Part shown: positions 1 to 9,181 of the stretch, one piece after another
Layout of the letters: each line of letters starts with the position of its first letter
Numbering within the stretch: the stretch's first letter is position 1
Source of the DNA: Sulfurovum sp.
Lineage (GTDB): Bacteria; Campylobacterota; Campylobacteria; Campylobacterales; Sulfurovaceae
DNA length: 64,000 nucleotides
Direction: 5' to 3'
Assembly (NCBI GenBank): GCA_030949725.1
Contig: JAUZSE010000018.1
Location: 1 to 64,000 of the forward strand
The notes under the pieces: model-generated
Told to the model about the DNA's origin: nothing
Databases searched by the model: none
Seen by the model: the letters and a program-made list of their open reading frames with translations, nothing else
Position numbers and translations under genes: made by a program

Positions 1-978
1 TAGGGTATTTTTATAATGTTTACGTAAAGTATTTGCCAATTTTTTCTTGCATTTATCATCTATGGGTGTTGGCACTACTTTGGGCAATACTTTTAGTATC
101 TTTTTCAATAGAAGATTCTGTGTATCCGTCATCTTCTCACCCCACAACGATAAAATATCTCTGTTGATCTCTGAGGGTAATGAAGCCAAAACACCCAAGT
201 CATTTTTGTCGCATTCAAGTAGTGCTACTCTCGTGTCTCTGTCTTGTATCAATACTTGAAATAGATAGAGAGTATGGTAGGCAAGTTGTTCTTCTTTTTT
301 CTCTAGTGTATAGCTTGGATGTAACCTTAATTTTGCAGAAACAATATCAAGGTAGCATTCTATCAAGGATTCGTAAAGTGCTAAAATAAACAATTTTTCT
401 TCTTCAAAGTTCCTCCCACGATAGTCTTCAAGATAATAATGAGAAACCCCTCTATACCTGTCTACTTCGTCAATGTAAAAATAGCTATTTCCTTTATCAA
501 TCCCCTCTTCATAAAAGTTGCCTGCTGATTTCTCCAATGTATGCAAAAAAATATTTTGATCTAAACTAGCTTCATTTAAAATGGAAGGATTAAAGTCAGC
601 TACAAGCTTCCAACATGCTTTATGTCCTTTCAACTTTTCCCTAGACATAGAAAGATGTAAAGAAGGTACATGAGGATTCTCTGGATGTATAGTGCTAGAA
701 AATGCCAATAGGTACTCTAATACTTTATTTTTGTTATCTTCATAATGTATGTGGGAAACAGCAACAGAAGCCTGATTAAAAAGCGACTTGTCTCTTGCTT
801 CATAATGTTTACCTTCCCCATGCTTACCTTTATCACAATCCCAGCTGACAGACTTAGTGGACTTACCTTCTCCAAATTGTAAAGCCAAGGCATTGAGTTT
901 TGATACAAAATAAACTTGCAGACCAGAAAAAAGTAGATGTACTTCTTTGGTTTCTTCTGACTGTGTGAAAGTCTTCAT
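1..978 (-). CDS. hemF: HemF-like coproporphyrinogen III oxidase, 3' end cut by window edge
   Basis: An open frame of 326 codons runs from ATG at 978 to base 1 without a stop, so the gene continues to the left. The segment HPENPHVPSLH (residues 98-108) resembles the HPxNPHAPTxH signature of oxygen-dependent coproporphyrinogen III oxidase, and RGVSHYYLED (176-185) resembles the later HemF RGxSxxYxE region. HemF oxidatively decarboxylates coproporphyrinogen III in haem synthesis, in the cytoplasm. The usual FGGGxDLTP block is not recognisable (ACWKLVADFNP sits there), so this is a divergent member or a HemF-derived paralogue. It is divergent from the lipoprotein gene at 1092. Confidence 0.62.
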   Translation of the reverse strand, partial: MKTFTQSEETKEVHLLFSGLQVYFVSKLNALALQFGEGKSTKSVSWDCDKGKHGEGKHYEARDKSLFNQASVAVSHIHYEDNKNKVLEYLLAFSSTIHPENPHVPSLHLSMSREKLKGHKACWKLVADFNPSILNEASLDQNIFLHTLEKSAGNFYEEGIDKGNSYFYIDEVDRYRGVSHYYLEDYRGRNFEEEKLFILALYESLIECYLDIVSAKLRLHPSYTLEKKEEQLAYHTLYLFQVLIQDRDTRVALLECDKNDLGVLASLPSEINRDILSLWGEKMTDTQNLLLKKILKVLPKVVPTPIDDKCKKKLANTLRKHYKNTL

Positions 979-1042
979 AAATAAACACCTTAATTTTTGG
1001 ATAATTATAACATAGAAAATAGTTAATTTTATTTCACTATGG

Positions 1043-1048
1043 TATAAT
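1043..1048 (+). promoter_or_regulatory. Candidate -10 box for the lipoprotein gene
   Basis: A perfect TATAAT lies 44 bases upstream of the ATG at 1092 in an AT-rich divergent intergenic region. No convincing -35 hexamer is visible, which is common for sigma-70 promoters in Campylobacterota. A GAGAAGGAAA ribosome-binding stretch follows directly before the ATG. Confidence 0.45.
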
Positions 1049-1091
1049 TTTGTGATAAAAAATTATTTCTATTTATAAGAGAAGGAAAAAA

Positions 1092-1469
1092 ATGAAACTA
1101 CGTGTGACTATAACCCTCTTAGCTATTATCAGTTTTTCAGGATGTACCAGTCCTTCAAGTTTACTCACTGCACCCAAAATAGAACATGAGTCTAAAGCGC
1201 ATCATTATACTAACTACAACAATGCACCTAACCATAAACTAAAAGCATTCTCAAAGGCACAGCATTCTGTAGGTCTAAGTACCAAAAAAGACCCTAACTA
1301 TAAATCTTTCAGACCTATTTTAACAACAGATGAAAGAAGGTATTGGTTTAATAATAATATGTATTTATTGTGGGATAGACAAATCACAAGAGCGCAATAT
1401 GTATCCAAAAGTACATCCAAATTTCCTGCATATAAATATGAATTTACTTTCATCGCCAATCAATTCTAA
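1092..1469 (+). CDS. Small predicted lipoprotein of unknown function
   Basis: This is a 125-residue protein with a classic lipoprotein signal: Met-Lys-Leu-Arg, a hydrophobic stretch, then the lipobox FSGC at residues 16-19, so Cys19 should be lipidated. The mature part is basic, rich in His, Asn, Lys and Tyr, with no domain I recognise; the C-terminal half (ERRYWFNNN, LLWDRQITRAQY) is probably a small folded unit. The start is supported by a GAGAAGGAAA ribosome-binding site. It converges on queC with only four bases between them. No function can be assigned. Confidence 0.75.
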   Translation: MKLRVTITLLAIISFSGCTSPSSLLTAPKIEHESKAHHYTNYNNAPNHKLKAFSKAQHSVGLSTKKDPNYKSFRPILTTDERRYWFNNNMYLLWDRQITRAQYVSKSTSKFPAYKYEFTFIANQF

Positions 1470-1473
1470 AACA

Positions 1474-2139
1474 TTAAGCATATCTTAGTGGGTCGACAAA
1501 ACCCGCTTCTTCAAATCCTTTCAAACGTAATCTACAACTATCACATACCCCACAAGCCATCACTTCAGATTTATAACAACTCCAAGTGTCTTTTAGGGGA
1601 ACGCTAAGTGCTAAGGATTTCTGCACTATTTGACTTTTACTCAAAGCAACCAAAGGCATTTTTATCTCCAGTTTTGTCTCATCCTTAGTACCAAGGTTTA
1701 TAGCATCTTGCATTTTCTTTATGTAACTTTCACGACAATCAGGATAGCCTGAACTGTCTTCTTCTACCACACCGATATACAATGCCTCAGCCCCATGCTT
1801 TTCAGCTACTGCCGCAGCGATAGAAAGAAAGATGCCATTTCGAAAAGGTACATACGTTACTGGTACGCCCTCTTCTATGCCTCCCGTAGGAACATCTATA
1901 CTTTTATCTGTCAAAGCAGAAGCACCAATTTGTTCAAAAAATGGCAAGTCAATTTCATAACTTTTACTGGCACACACGAAGTCTGCTACTTTACGAAAAC
2001 ATTCAACTTCTTTATGTTCTGTTCTTTGTCCATAGTTAAAGTGCAAAGCAATAATTTCATAGCCCTCATTTTCTGCCATTTTTGCAGACAAAGCACTGTC
2101 CATTCCACCAGAGATGATACATACCGCAATTTTATTCAT
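1474..2139 (-). CDS. queC: 7-cyano-7-deazaguanine synthase QueC
   Basis: QueC converts 7-carboxy-7-deazaguanine to preQ0 with ATP and ammonia, a step of queuosine tRNA modification. The N-terminal PP-loop ATP-binding motif SGGMDSA (residues 10-16) and a C-terminal zinc-site cysteine cluster (CYKSEVMACGVCDSCR) are both present. I chose ATG 2139 (221 residues) over an in-frame start 63 bases upstream because AAGGA precedes it at proper spacing and the PP-loop then sits at the usual distance from the N-terminus. It is divergent from ybeY. Confidence 0.93.
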   Translation of the reverse strand: MNKIAVCIISGGMDSALSAKMAENEGYEIIALHFNYGQRTEHKEVECFRKVADFVCASKSYEIDLPFFEQIGASALTDKSIDVPTGGIEEGVPVTYVPFRNGIFLSIAAAVAEKHGAEALYIGVVEEDSSGYPDCRESYIKKMQDAINLGTKDETKLEIKMPLVALSKSQIVQKSLALSVPLKDTWSCYKSEVMACGVCDSCRLRLKGFEEAGFVDPLRYA

Positions 2140-2200
2140 AATACAAATCCTTGAGCCATTATTTACTGCCATTTTACCAAGATTAGGGTAAACTTTGAGC

Positions 2201-2635
2201 ATGATAGATTTAGATAATCAAACAACACTAGAAGTCAATTTGGCTGCACTTGAAGAGATAGCACATCTGCTCTCAACAAAAGAAGTAGAACTCATCATCA
2301 CAGATGATCAAACGATGCAAACACTCAATAAAGAACATAGAGACAAAGACACGCTCACAGATGTACTCTCTTTTCCTATAGATGCACCCTTTACAGAGCA
2401 GTCCATATTTGGTATGCCTCTAGGTTCCATCATCATTACCGCATCCTTTGTAAAAGAGAAAGCAGCTCATTTTGATCACAGTGAACAAGATGAACTCTCT
2501 TTGCTCTTTATCCATGGAATGCTCCATCTACTTGGCTTTGACCATGAAGTAGACTCTGGTGAAATGAGAGCAAGAGAAGAAGAACTTATCGAACGCTTTG
2601 ATCTACCTAAAAGTCTCATCGTAAGAACAAATTAA
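2201..2635 (+). CDS. ybeY: Endoribonuclease / rRNA maturation factor YbeY
   Basis: YbeY is a metal-dependent RNase for 16S rRNA 3'-end maturation and ribosome quality control. The signature HGMLHLLGFDH, which supplies the three zinc-binding histidines, lies near residues 107-117, and the family motif TDVLSFP is near residue 50. At about 144 residues it has normal length. An in-frame TTG at 2195 is closer to an AGGG element and could be the real start; ATG 2201 is my choice. It is followed after 20 bases by the antiporter gene. Confidence 0.92.
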   Translation: MIDLDNQTTLEVNLAALEEIAHLLSTKEVELIITDDQTMQTLNKEHRDKDTLTDVLSFPIDAPFTEQSIFGMPLGSIIITASFVKEKAAHFDHSEQDELSLLFIHGMLHLLGFDHEVDSGEMRAREEELIERFDLPKSLIVRTN

Positions 2636-2655
2636 AATGCTTATGGAGTATTAAA

Positions 2656-3588
2656 ATGGATTTTGTTATTTTTGTAATCGCTATGGGCGTATTGATCTGG
2701 GGTGCAGACCTCTTGATAGTCCAAAGTGAACGTATTGCACTGAGATTTAAGATACCAGAGTTTATCATTGGTGCGACCCTCATAGCACTTGGTACCTCTT
2801 TACCTGAAATGGCCGCTAGTATCGCCGCTAGTTTAGAAGGGAAATCAGATATCGCCATAGCCAATGTGATAGGAAGTAATATACTAAACATCACTCTAGT
2901 TCTCGCCACGGTATTTATTATTGCCAAAAAGATAACCCCAAATAGAGACTTCTTTGCCAAAGACAGTACCTGGGCATTGGTACCTGTACTCGTCTTTATC
3001 TTGATGATACTTGATGGTGTCATAGATAGATTTGATGCATCACTGTTGTTACTTTTGATGGGTGCTTACCTTATGTTCCTTCTTCAAGATGCAAAAGGTA
3101 TGCCCAAAGAAGACCTTGAGGCACTGTACGAAGGTGATTTTACCTGGCTAAAGACCATACCTTTTCTTCTTGCAGGTATAGTATTGGTAATCATCGGTGC
3201 ACAGTTCTCTATTGAAAGTGCTTCTGAAATAGCCAAAAGTTTTGGTATTTCGGAATGGATTATAGGTATTGTTATGATCTCGCTAGGTACATCTTTACCA
3301 GAACTGGTTGTAAGTATTTCTGCTGCTATCAAAGGTAAAGTAGATATGGCTATAGGAAATATTATTGGTTCAAATATGGCAAATACCACCGTCGTCTTAG
3401 CAGCAGCTGCCTTCACAAACCCTATGCATATTGATGCATCTCTTTATATCTTTGATATTGCCACGATGCTTGTAGCAACACTGCTTCTTGTCTTTATCAC
3501 TGCCAACAAACTGTATACTAAATCAGCAGGCATAAGCCTCATTATCATCTTGGGACTTTTCCTAAATAATACCTTGCAAAGTATGTAG
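2656..3588 (+). CDS. Calcium/sodium:cation antiporter, CaCA family (YrbG-like)
   Basis: This is a 310-residue inner-membrane protein with the internal duplication typical of the CaCA superfamily. Repeat 1 carries GATLIALGTSLPE and GSNILNI; repeat 2 carries GIVMISLGTSLPE and GSNMANT. These two alpha-repeats form the ion-binding sites, with the Glu of each LGTSLPE as ligand. About ten membrane segments are predictable. The likely role is Ca2+ or related cation export against Na+ or H+. GGAG seven bases upstream of the ATG supports the start. It converges on mrdA. Confidence 0.9.
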   Translation: MDFVIFVIAMGVLIWGADLLIVQSERIALRFKIPEFIIGATLIALGTSLPEMAASIAASLEGKSDIAIANVIGSNILNITLVLATVFIIAKKITPNRDFFAKDSTWALVPVLVFILMILDGVIDRFDASLLLLLMGAYLMFLLQDAKGMPKEDLEALYEGDFTWLKTIPFLLAGIVLVIIGAQFSIESASEIAKSFGISEWIIGIVMISLGTSLPELVVSISAAIKGKVDMAIGNIIGSNMANTTVVLAAAAFTNPMHIDASLYIFDIATMLVATLLLVFITANKLYTKSAGISLIIILGLFLNNTLQSM

Positions 3589-3597
3589 TATCTATTC

Positions 3598-5535
3598 CTA
3601 GAAGAGATCTAGTGAACTAGGCTTTGGTCTCTTCACTGATTTTTGTTTTACTTTACGAATCTCTGCTTCCGTATAGATATCTACGGCTATGTCTTTTACC
3701 ACTGTACTTTTGATTTCTGTAGTATTGTTTTCTACAGGTATCGTATCCGTTTCTTTATTAAAATAACCGTGAGAGAAAAGCCATTTATAAATATCTGCAG
3801 CTATAGGGCCAGAAGTACTTCCACCATGACCTCCATGCTCAACCAATACAGTCACTATGTATTTAGGGTCATTGTAGGGTGCGTAGGTTGTGATCCAAGC
3901 ATGTGACCTGTGAAAATATGCCAGTTCATGTTCTTTTAAACGATGCACTGTAGACTGAGGTATAGAAGTAACCTGAGAAGTACCTGTTTTACCCGCAACA
4001 ATAATTGGTAATTTACTCATGGCTTTATAAGCTGTTCCCCCGCGTGTATTACATACATCATACATCCCTCGTCTTATCTCTTTTAGATGCTTCTTGTTGA
4101 GTACAACATGTTTGATTTCGGGAACAATAATTTTATTATCAACTTCTCTAGCTATATGAGGTGTTGCAAGATAAGAAGTCGCTAGCATACCTGTATTACG
4201 CGCTACTTGTAAAGGAGTCACAAGGTCAAACCCTTGACCGATAGCCGCGATCACCGTCTCGCCTCTATACCATGGTTTATTAAATCGTTTTCTTTTCCAT
4301 GCATGGTCTGGCATAACACCCGAATATTCACGTGGAAGATCAATACCTGTTTTCACCCCATAACCAAAAGTACGAAGGTATTTTGCCATGGCATTGATAC
4401 CTACAGCCAAACTCTTTTTATAAAAATACACATCACAACTCTCTCTTATTGCTTTGCGTAATGCCACAGTCCCATGTCCATGCCTTTTCCAGCATCTAAA
4501 TTTATGAGAACTCTTACCTATAGTGATATGTCCATTACAAAATTCTGATTTTAACAATATGTCTGGCTTTGCATTTTCATAGGCCAATGCCATAGACATT
4601 TTTATCGCTGAACCAGGAGGATAAGTTCCATGTATGAACTTATTGGTAAAAGGATGTGCAAGATCATTTTGTAAAGCTTTCCAATTTTTTGTACTAATAC
4701 CACCCACAAACATATTGGGGTCATAAGAAGGATAACTCACTGCTGCTAACATTTCTCCGTTGGTTTTCATTACGATAGCTACACCTGTTTGCTCTCCAAA
4801 ACGTTCATGAATCATTTTTTGAAGATCAATATCTATATTTAAACGTATATTTTTATTTTCTTTTGGATCTTCTTTTTCAATCACAGCTATAGCTCTATTT
4901 GTCGCGGTAACCCTAGAGATCTCAAATCCAAGTTCACCTTGCAATATTTTATTATAATGGCGTTCTAAACCACTTTTCCCTACTTTACCAACTTCATCTA
5001 CCACAGGGTCTTTTTTATTTTCTTTTTTATTTGATCTTCCCGTGTATCCTACAATGTGTGCCGAAATCCTACCATAAGGATAATAGCGTTTTGTTTCTGC
5101 TTCTATTTTAAGGTTTTCTAGTAAACTTAAATTTGGATACGCCCCCATCATTGCTGCATAATGAATAAAATCAACGACTTTAATATACTTATGATTATAA
5201 GGTGAATTATGTTTTTTATACACCTTTCTCATGACTGTCTTATTGAGATCTGGAAATGTATCAATGAGTGTATCAATCACCGCAGATAACTGATCACTTT
5301 TTGCCTTTAAATGTGGCGCGATTAAAAGTGAAAAACCTATTCTATTCATTGCCAATAAATTACCACTAATATCACTTACCTCACCCCTTACAGGCTTAAT
5401 AAATAGCTTTCTTTCTACATTATCTTTAGCCAATCCCTCGTAGTAAAAATTAGATTTAATACTCACATGATAGAGTCGGGTAACCATGACAGCCCAAAAA
5501 ACAAGAAAAATGAAAAGTATAAATTTATATCTCAT
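3598..5535 (-). CDS. mrdA: Penicillin-binding protein 2, elongation transpeptidase MrdA
   Basis: This peptidoglycan DD-transpeptidase of the rod-shape elongation machinery has 645 residues, the expected size. The order is an N-terminal membrane anchor (residues about 4-22), a PBP dimerisation domain, then a transpeptidase domain with SAIK (active-site Ser after YPPG), SCD in the SxN position, and KTGT. A Lys/Pro-rich tail follows. Its ATG overlaps the stop of the upstream membrane-protein gene, so the two are probably translationally coupled. Confidence 0.94.
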   Translation of the reverse strand: MRYKFILFIFLVFWAVMVTRLYHVSIKSNFYYEGLAKDNVERKLFIKPVRGEVSDISGNLLAMNRIGFSLLIAPHLKAKSDQLSAVIDTLIDTFPDLNKTVMRKVYKKHNSPYNHKYIKVVDFIHYAAMMGAYPNLSLLENLKIEAETKRYYPYGRISAHIVGYTGRSNKKENKKDPVVDEVGKVGKSGLERHYNKILQGELGFEISRVTATNRAIAVIEKEDPKENKNIRLNIDIDLQKMIHERFGEQTGVAIVMKTNGEMLAAVSYPSYDPNMFVGGISTKNWKALQNDLAHPFTNKFIHGTYPPGSAIKMSMALAYENAKPDILLKSEFCNGHITIGKSSHKFRCWKRHGHGTVALRKAIRESCDVYFYKKSLAVGINAMAKYLRTFGYGVKTGIDLPREYSGVMPDHAWKRKRFNKPWYRGETVIAAIGQGFDLVTPLQVARNTGMLATSYLATPHIAREVDNKIIVPEIKHVVLNKKHLKEIRRGMYDVCNTRGGTAYKAMSKLPIIVAGKTGTSQVTSIPQSTVHRLKEHELAYFHRSHAWITTYAPYNDPKYIVTVLVEHGGHGGSTSGPIAADIYKWLFSHGYFNKETDTIPVENNTTEIKSTVVKDIAVDIYTEAEIRKVKQKSVKRPKPSSLDLF

Positions 5536-6005
5536 AAAATCACCACAATAAGCATATCAACAATCAAAGAGTAGAGTAAAATCGTGTCAAGAAAAATACT
5601 TTGTGTTTGAAAAATAAAATCAAAAGCAAACAAGCTACCCAAATAACAAAAATCTAAAAGTATGACAGTAAACAAGGGTGTACAGACACTGCATTTTCTA
5701 AAATGTATCAAGGAAGGATAAACCCCTACATAAAAAAACAATGTCACAATAAGTGTAAAAAACAGTGGTAAAGTAAGATTTATTTCAAGGTTAATCATAT
5801 ATAGACTAGCCAATAATATAGCGGATACATTACCTCTTTCTATACCCTTAATAAGCACATAAGACATCGCACCTATTAAAAGGGGTAAAAATACATAAAT
5901 AGATATAAGCATAGGATAAAAAATAACGAATAAAAGAATAGAAAACCAAGAGAATACTTTGGAGACTGAAAATAATTTTGAGATAGGAAATAGATTAAAA
6001 TTCAT
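5532..6005 (-). CDS. Polytopic membrane protein in MreD position
   Basis: This is a 157-residue protein consisting almost entirely of hydrophobic segments, with five or so predicted membrane helices. It sits directly upstream of mrdA with a 4-base overlap. That is where MreD, a membrane component of the elongasome, lies in many bacteria, and C. jejuni has an uncharacterised membrane protein in the equivalent place. I cannot see an MreD sequence signature, so the link is by size, topology and context only. Confidence 0.6.
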   Translation of the reverse strand: MNFNLFPISKLFSVSKVFSWFSILLFVIFYPMLISIYVFLPLLIGAMSYVLIKGIERGNVSAILLASLYMINLEINLTLPLFFTLIVTLFFYVGVYPSLIHFRKCSVCTPLFTVILLDFCYLGSLFAFDFIFQTQSIFLDTILLYSLIVDMLIVVIL

Positions 6006-6006
6006 A

Positions 6007-6471
6007 CTAAGACAATTTATAAACCAATGCCACTTCGTTACAGATAGGGAAATGGATACATTTAATACAATCTGCCCAAATTTTATGTTCAGGTATTAGC
6101 TCTTTATTTATTTCTTTAAACTCAAGTTTTTGAAAGAACAGTGGTAAATAGGTTAACACCAATACATCTTCTTCTACATTTAATGTTATTGCTTCATTCA
6201 AACTAAATGCAACCAAACGCTGACCTATTTTTTGTCCTCTATACGCTTCATCTACGATAAGACTTCTGATTTCTGCTAATCGTTTTGAATGGATGTGTAA
6301 AGCAGTATAGCCTACAAGTTTTTCACCTTCTTTGGCTAAAACATAAGAACGGATATTGGTTGCTACTTCATCTTCTGTACGATTTAGGATAATCCCATCT
6401 TTTACTTCAGAAAGAACCAATGCCTGCATAGCAGGAATATCACCTAGCTTTGCTTTGATCAGTTCTATCAC
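6007..6471 (-). CDS. argA: N-acetylglutamate synthase, short GNAT type
   Basis: This is a 154-residue single-domain GNAT acetyltransferase. The acetyl-CoA loop is YRGQKIGQRLV. The block LAEIRSLIVD, the segment LTYLPLFFQKLEF, and the C-terminal WADCIKCIHFPICNE with paired cysteines are characteristic of the short ArgA enzymes that make N-acetylglutamate, the first step of arginine synthesis, in the cytoplasm. The start is GTG within a GTGA overlap with the engB stop. It lies inside an envelope-gene operon without an obvious functional link to it. Confidence 0.82.
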   Translation of the reverse strand: MIELIKAKLGDIPAMQALVLSEVKDGIILNRTEDEVATNIRSYVLAKEGEKLVGYTALHIHSKRLAEIRSLIVDEAYRGQKIGQRLVAFSLNEAITLNVEEDVLVLTYLPLFFQKLEFKEINKELIPEHKIWADCIKCIHFPICNEVALVYKLS

Positions 6472-7100
6472 GTTTTTACCTTATCCTTTACCTCATCGTC
6501 TACAGCAAAAATAGTCTGCAATATATCTTGATGTACTCTATCATGACCGTTCTTTTTTAAATTAGATACGGTAATAGATCCAGGAAAATCTCTTTTGAGT
6601 TTGTTACGCTCTTTTTGATTGAGTTTATCTATTTTTGTAAATACTGTAAGGTATCTTTGATCAGGACGGATAAATTCTGAAATATACTTTTCCACATCAT
6701 CATCTATCTTGGCATGAGGGTGTCGTGCATCACGAAGATGTATAAAAAGACGTATAGAAACACGGTGTTTAATGAACTCCACGAGATTTTTCTGCCATAC
6801 TTCTTTGAGTGTTTTAGAGACTTTTGCATAACCAAACCCTGGAAGATCCACAAAACGTACAGGATAACTTTGTTCATTATAAAGATATCTCGTTTCAAAA
6901 AAGTTAATCAACTGTGTTTTACCTGGAGTCGATGACGATTTTGCCAAATTTTTTCTCTGAGTCAAAGAATTTAAAGTAGAACTTTTACCTACATTTGAAC
7001 GACCCAAAAAAACCACTTCACTCATATCTTCAGGCAAAGAATCAGCGATACTCTGTGCAGATTTTATAAATTTTGCTTCTACAACACGAGGAATACTCAT
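6468..7100 (-). CDS. engB: Ribosome biogenesis GTP-binding protein EngB (YihA/YsxC)
   Basis: This 210-residue P-loop GTPase has G1 GRSNVGKSS (residues about 32-40), G3 DLPGFGYAK, and G4 TKIDKL. EngB assists 50S subunit assembly. The length and motif order are standard. The ATG overlaps the lptA stop by four bases. It sits between lptA and argA on the same strand in what appears to be one operon from rlpA down to mrdA. Confidence 0.94.
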   Translation of the reverse strand: MSIPRVVEAKFIKSAQSIADSLPEDMSEVVFLGRSNVGKSSTLNSLTQRKNLAKSSSTPGKTQLINFFETRYLYNEQSYPVRFVDLPGFGYAKVSKTLKEVWQKNLVEFIKHRVSIRLFIHLRDARHPHAKIDDDVEKYISEFIRPDQRYLTVFTKIDKLNQKERNKLKRDFPGSITVSNLKKNGHDRVHQDILQTIFAVDDEVKDKVKT

Positions 7101-7561
7101 TTGTCATCCTTCATTTCAATAATAAATTTTACACGCTTCTTATCATTACTTTTTACACTGACATTGCCTGTAAGCATATCTAGTCTTATCTCATCACCAT
7201 CTACATGACTTTTATTAATCAAATCATCAATCACTGCTTTCCCCTTTAAAACATAAAATGACTTTAAAGGGTAATAGGTTACTTTCTCAGCACTTCCTGT
7301 ATAATGACGTACTTCACTTTTAAATTCAAAGGTGACAGATCCTATAGCTTCATACATTTTTGTTTCATTGTTTTCATCAAAGTAAACAATCACTCTATCC
7401 GCATGTAGCCAGTCATCTAACTTTTTTACTTCGGCATTTCCGATAAAATGTATTTCTTTTTTTGCATTTTCTGCTTCCATAGAGATAGATGTAATTTCAA
7501 CTTTTTGCCCAAAAAGCATTTGAGTAAGCAGAAGAAAAAGTGTTACATTTAAGAAATTCAA
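7097..7561 (-). CDS. lptA: LPS transport periplasmic bridge protein LptA
   Basis: This 154-residue protein has an N-terminal signal sequence and an OstA/LptA beta-jellyroll pattern (FIGNAEVKKLDDWLHADRV, then YTGSAEKVTYYP and LKGKAVI). LptA carries lipopolysaccharide across the periplasm. The likely start is TTG at 7561, with AAAGG seven bases upstream. It lies just downstream of lptC and kdsC, a combination seen across LPS-producing bacteria. Confidence 0.84.
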   Translation of the reverse strand: MNFLNVTLFLLLTQMLFGQKVEITSISMEAENAKKEIHFIGNAEVKKLDDWLHADRVIVYFDENNETKMYEAIGSVTFEFKSEVRHYTGSAEKVTYYPLKSFYVLKGKAVIDDLINKSHVDGDEIRLDMLTGNVSVKSNDKKRVKFIIEMKDDK

Positions 7562-7603
7562 TCAAAAACCTTTAGCGTTATTTAGCCGTATTGTACCATT
7601 ATA

Positions 7604-8110
7604 TTACTTTTTGGTCGTATAAAGTATGGCATTAATTTCTACGCCAAAGACCTTTTTATTTACGGTGTCATAAGATAAAGTTTTTCCATGCATAATATTT
7701 TGACCTCTCGTACTTGTAAAAGGTGCCGTAATATTTAAAATTTCTGTTTTCTGATTGTAGTTTGCATGTTGTGTTTTATAGGTATACCCATCTTTTTCAT
7801 GCATCAAAACATCCCCATCCAAATAAAGTACATCTTTGATAAATTTGCCTTTTTTTGCTACAAGCGAGTCTATATTGTCTGTATGAAAAACAATATTATC
7901 TAAAGTCAATATACCCTTATTATGCATACCATACGTAGAAAAAGCCCAACCCTGCATTTTTTGCGTATCTACTTCTATAAAAGTTGTATCGGTAAATTCA
8001 AGATCTTTTGTAAAAACCTTATTTTTATTCAGTGTATTACTTAACTTCACAAAAAGGGATGTAGAGATAATCAGCACAATCAAAATTATCAATAAAAATT
8101 TTAATCCCAT
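7604..8110 (-). CDS. lptC: LPS export protein LptC
   Basis: A 168-residue protein with a single N-terminal membrane segment (residues about 5-22) followed by a periplasmic LptC-type beta domain (DTQKMQGWAFSTYG, KGILTLDNIVFHTD, APFTSTRGQNIMHG). LptC links the LptFGB extractor to LptA. The assignment rests on topology, these weak repeats and its place between kdsC and lptA, with a 10-base overlap with kdsC. Confidence 0.8.
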   Translation of the reverse strand: MGLKFLLIILIVLIISTSLFVKLSNTLNKNKVFTKDLEFTDTTFIEVDTQKMQGWAFSTYGMHNKGILTLDNIVFHTDNIDSLVAKKGKFIKDVLYLDGDVLMHEKDGYTYKTQHANYNQKTEILNITAPFTSTRGQNIMHGKTLSYDTVNKKVFGVEINAILYTTKK

Positions 8111-8598
8111 AGCTCCAAATACTTCTCTTCTAACCCTTCTTCCTTTATAAGATATTCAATCATCTCACGTACGTCCCCATCTCCACCTTTTCTATTGAGT
8201 ACCACTGTGGCAATTTTATCTACATAGGCACTTGCATCTCTTGGAACAAAGGATGTCTTCGTTGCTTTCAGCATAGATAGATCATTTAAGTCATCCCCTA
8301 TGGCTGCCACATTGTCCATAGTAAGATCAAGTTTTTCGAGCAGTGTTTCTAAAACCTCTTTTTTATTATGTATACCCTGATAAAAATGTTCTATATGCAA
8401 CTCTTTGGCACGACGTTCAACGATTTTAGAAGTTCTCCCCGTAATAATAGCTACCTGTTTCCCTAACTTTTTCCATGAAACTATGGCTAAACCATCTTTC
8501 ACATTAAAAGACTTTATTTCATCACCATTTTCACTGTAAGTGATACGAGAATCCGTCATCGTACCATCTACATCAAGGACGATTAATTCTATACTCAT
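8101..8598 (-). CDS. kdsC: 3-deoxy-D-manno-octulosonate 8-phosphate phosphatase KdsC
   Basis: This HAD-superfamily phosphatase of 165 residues releases phosphate from Kdo-8-P in LPS inner-core synthesis. The catalytic motif is LDVDGTMTD (nucleophile Asp9 and Asp11), motif II is ITGRTS, and motif IV is IGDDLNDLSML. The small capless size and the GGDGDVREM tail are typical of KdsC. It overlaps hisB upstream by four bases and lptC downstream. Confidence 0.92.
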   Translation of the reverse strand: MSIELIVLDVDGTMTDSRITYSENGDEIKSFNVKDGLAIVSWKKLGKQVAIITGRTSKIVERRAKELHIEHFYQGIHNKKEVLETLLEKLDLTMDNVAAIGDDLNDLSMLKATKTSFVPRDASAYVDKIATVVLNRKGGDGDVREMIEYLIKEEGLEEKYLELWD

Positions 8599-9170
8599 AG
8601 AACACCTTTTGTGCTTGGTATACCAGCATTTTCATTGATAGTCACGGCACGACGTAATGCCACCGCAAGTGCTTTAAATGCACCTTCTATAATATGATGC
8701 TTGTTTTTCCCACGGTTATAGATAAGGTGAAGTGTCAAAGGTAGATTAAATGCAAATGCCTTAAAAAACTCTTCTACGAGTTCTACATCAAAATTTCCTA
8801 CTTTTCCCTCTATAGGAAGTTCAAAAACAAGAAAAGCACGGTTTGAAAGGTCTATATCACAAGTAACACTTGCTTCATCCATCACAACCGTAGCATTACC
8901 AAAACGTTCAATATTGCGAACAGGATAGATAGCTTTTTTAAAAGCCTTACCTATGACTATCCCTACGTCTTCTACTGTATGGTGGTCATCTATATGCGTA
9001 TCACCCTTACATAATATTTCCATATCTATATGTGCATGTTTGGTAAATGCTTCTAACATATGATCATAAAAACCTACACCCGTATCAATCTTTGCTTTCC
9101 CCGTCCCATAAAGGTTTAGTTTTACAGAAATTTGTGTTTCTTTTGTTTCTCTTCTTACTTCTATCATCAT
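8595..9170 (-). CDS. hisB: Imidazoleglycerol-phosphate dehydratase HisB
   Basis: This 191-residue monofunctional enzyme catalyses the sixth histidine biosynthesis step. Metal-ligand motifs are visible: GFYDHMLEAFTKHAH, DTHIDDHHTVEDVG, and the repeat-related KNKHHIIEGAFKALA. AAAGGAAAA precedes two adjacent ATG codons; either could start. No other his gene is in the window, so hisB has been inserted into the rlpA-kdsC-lptC block. Confidence 0.95.
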   Translation of the reverse strand: MMIEVRRETKETQISVKLNLYGTGKAKIDTGVGFYDHMLEAFTKHAHIDMEILCKGDTHIDDHHTVEDVGIVIGKAFKKAIYPVRNIERFGNATVVMDEASVTCDIDLSNRAFLVFELPIEGKVGNFDVELVEEFFKAFAFNLPLTLHLIYNRGKNKHHIIEGAFKALAVALRRAVTINENAGIPSTKGVL

Positions 9171-9181
9171 TTTTCCTTTAT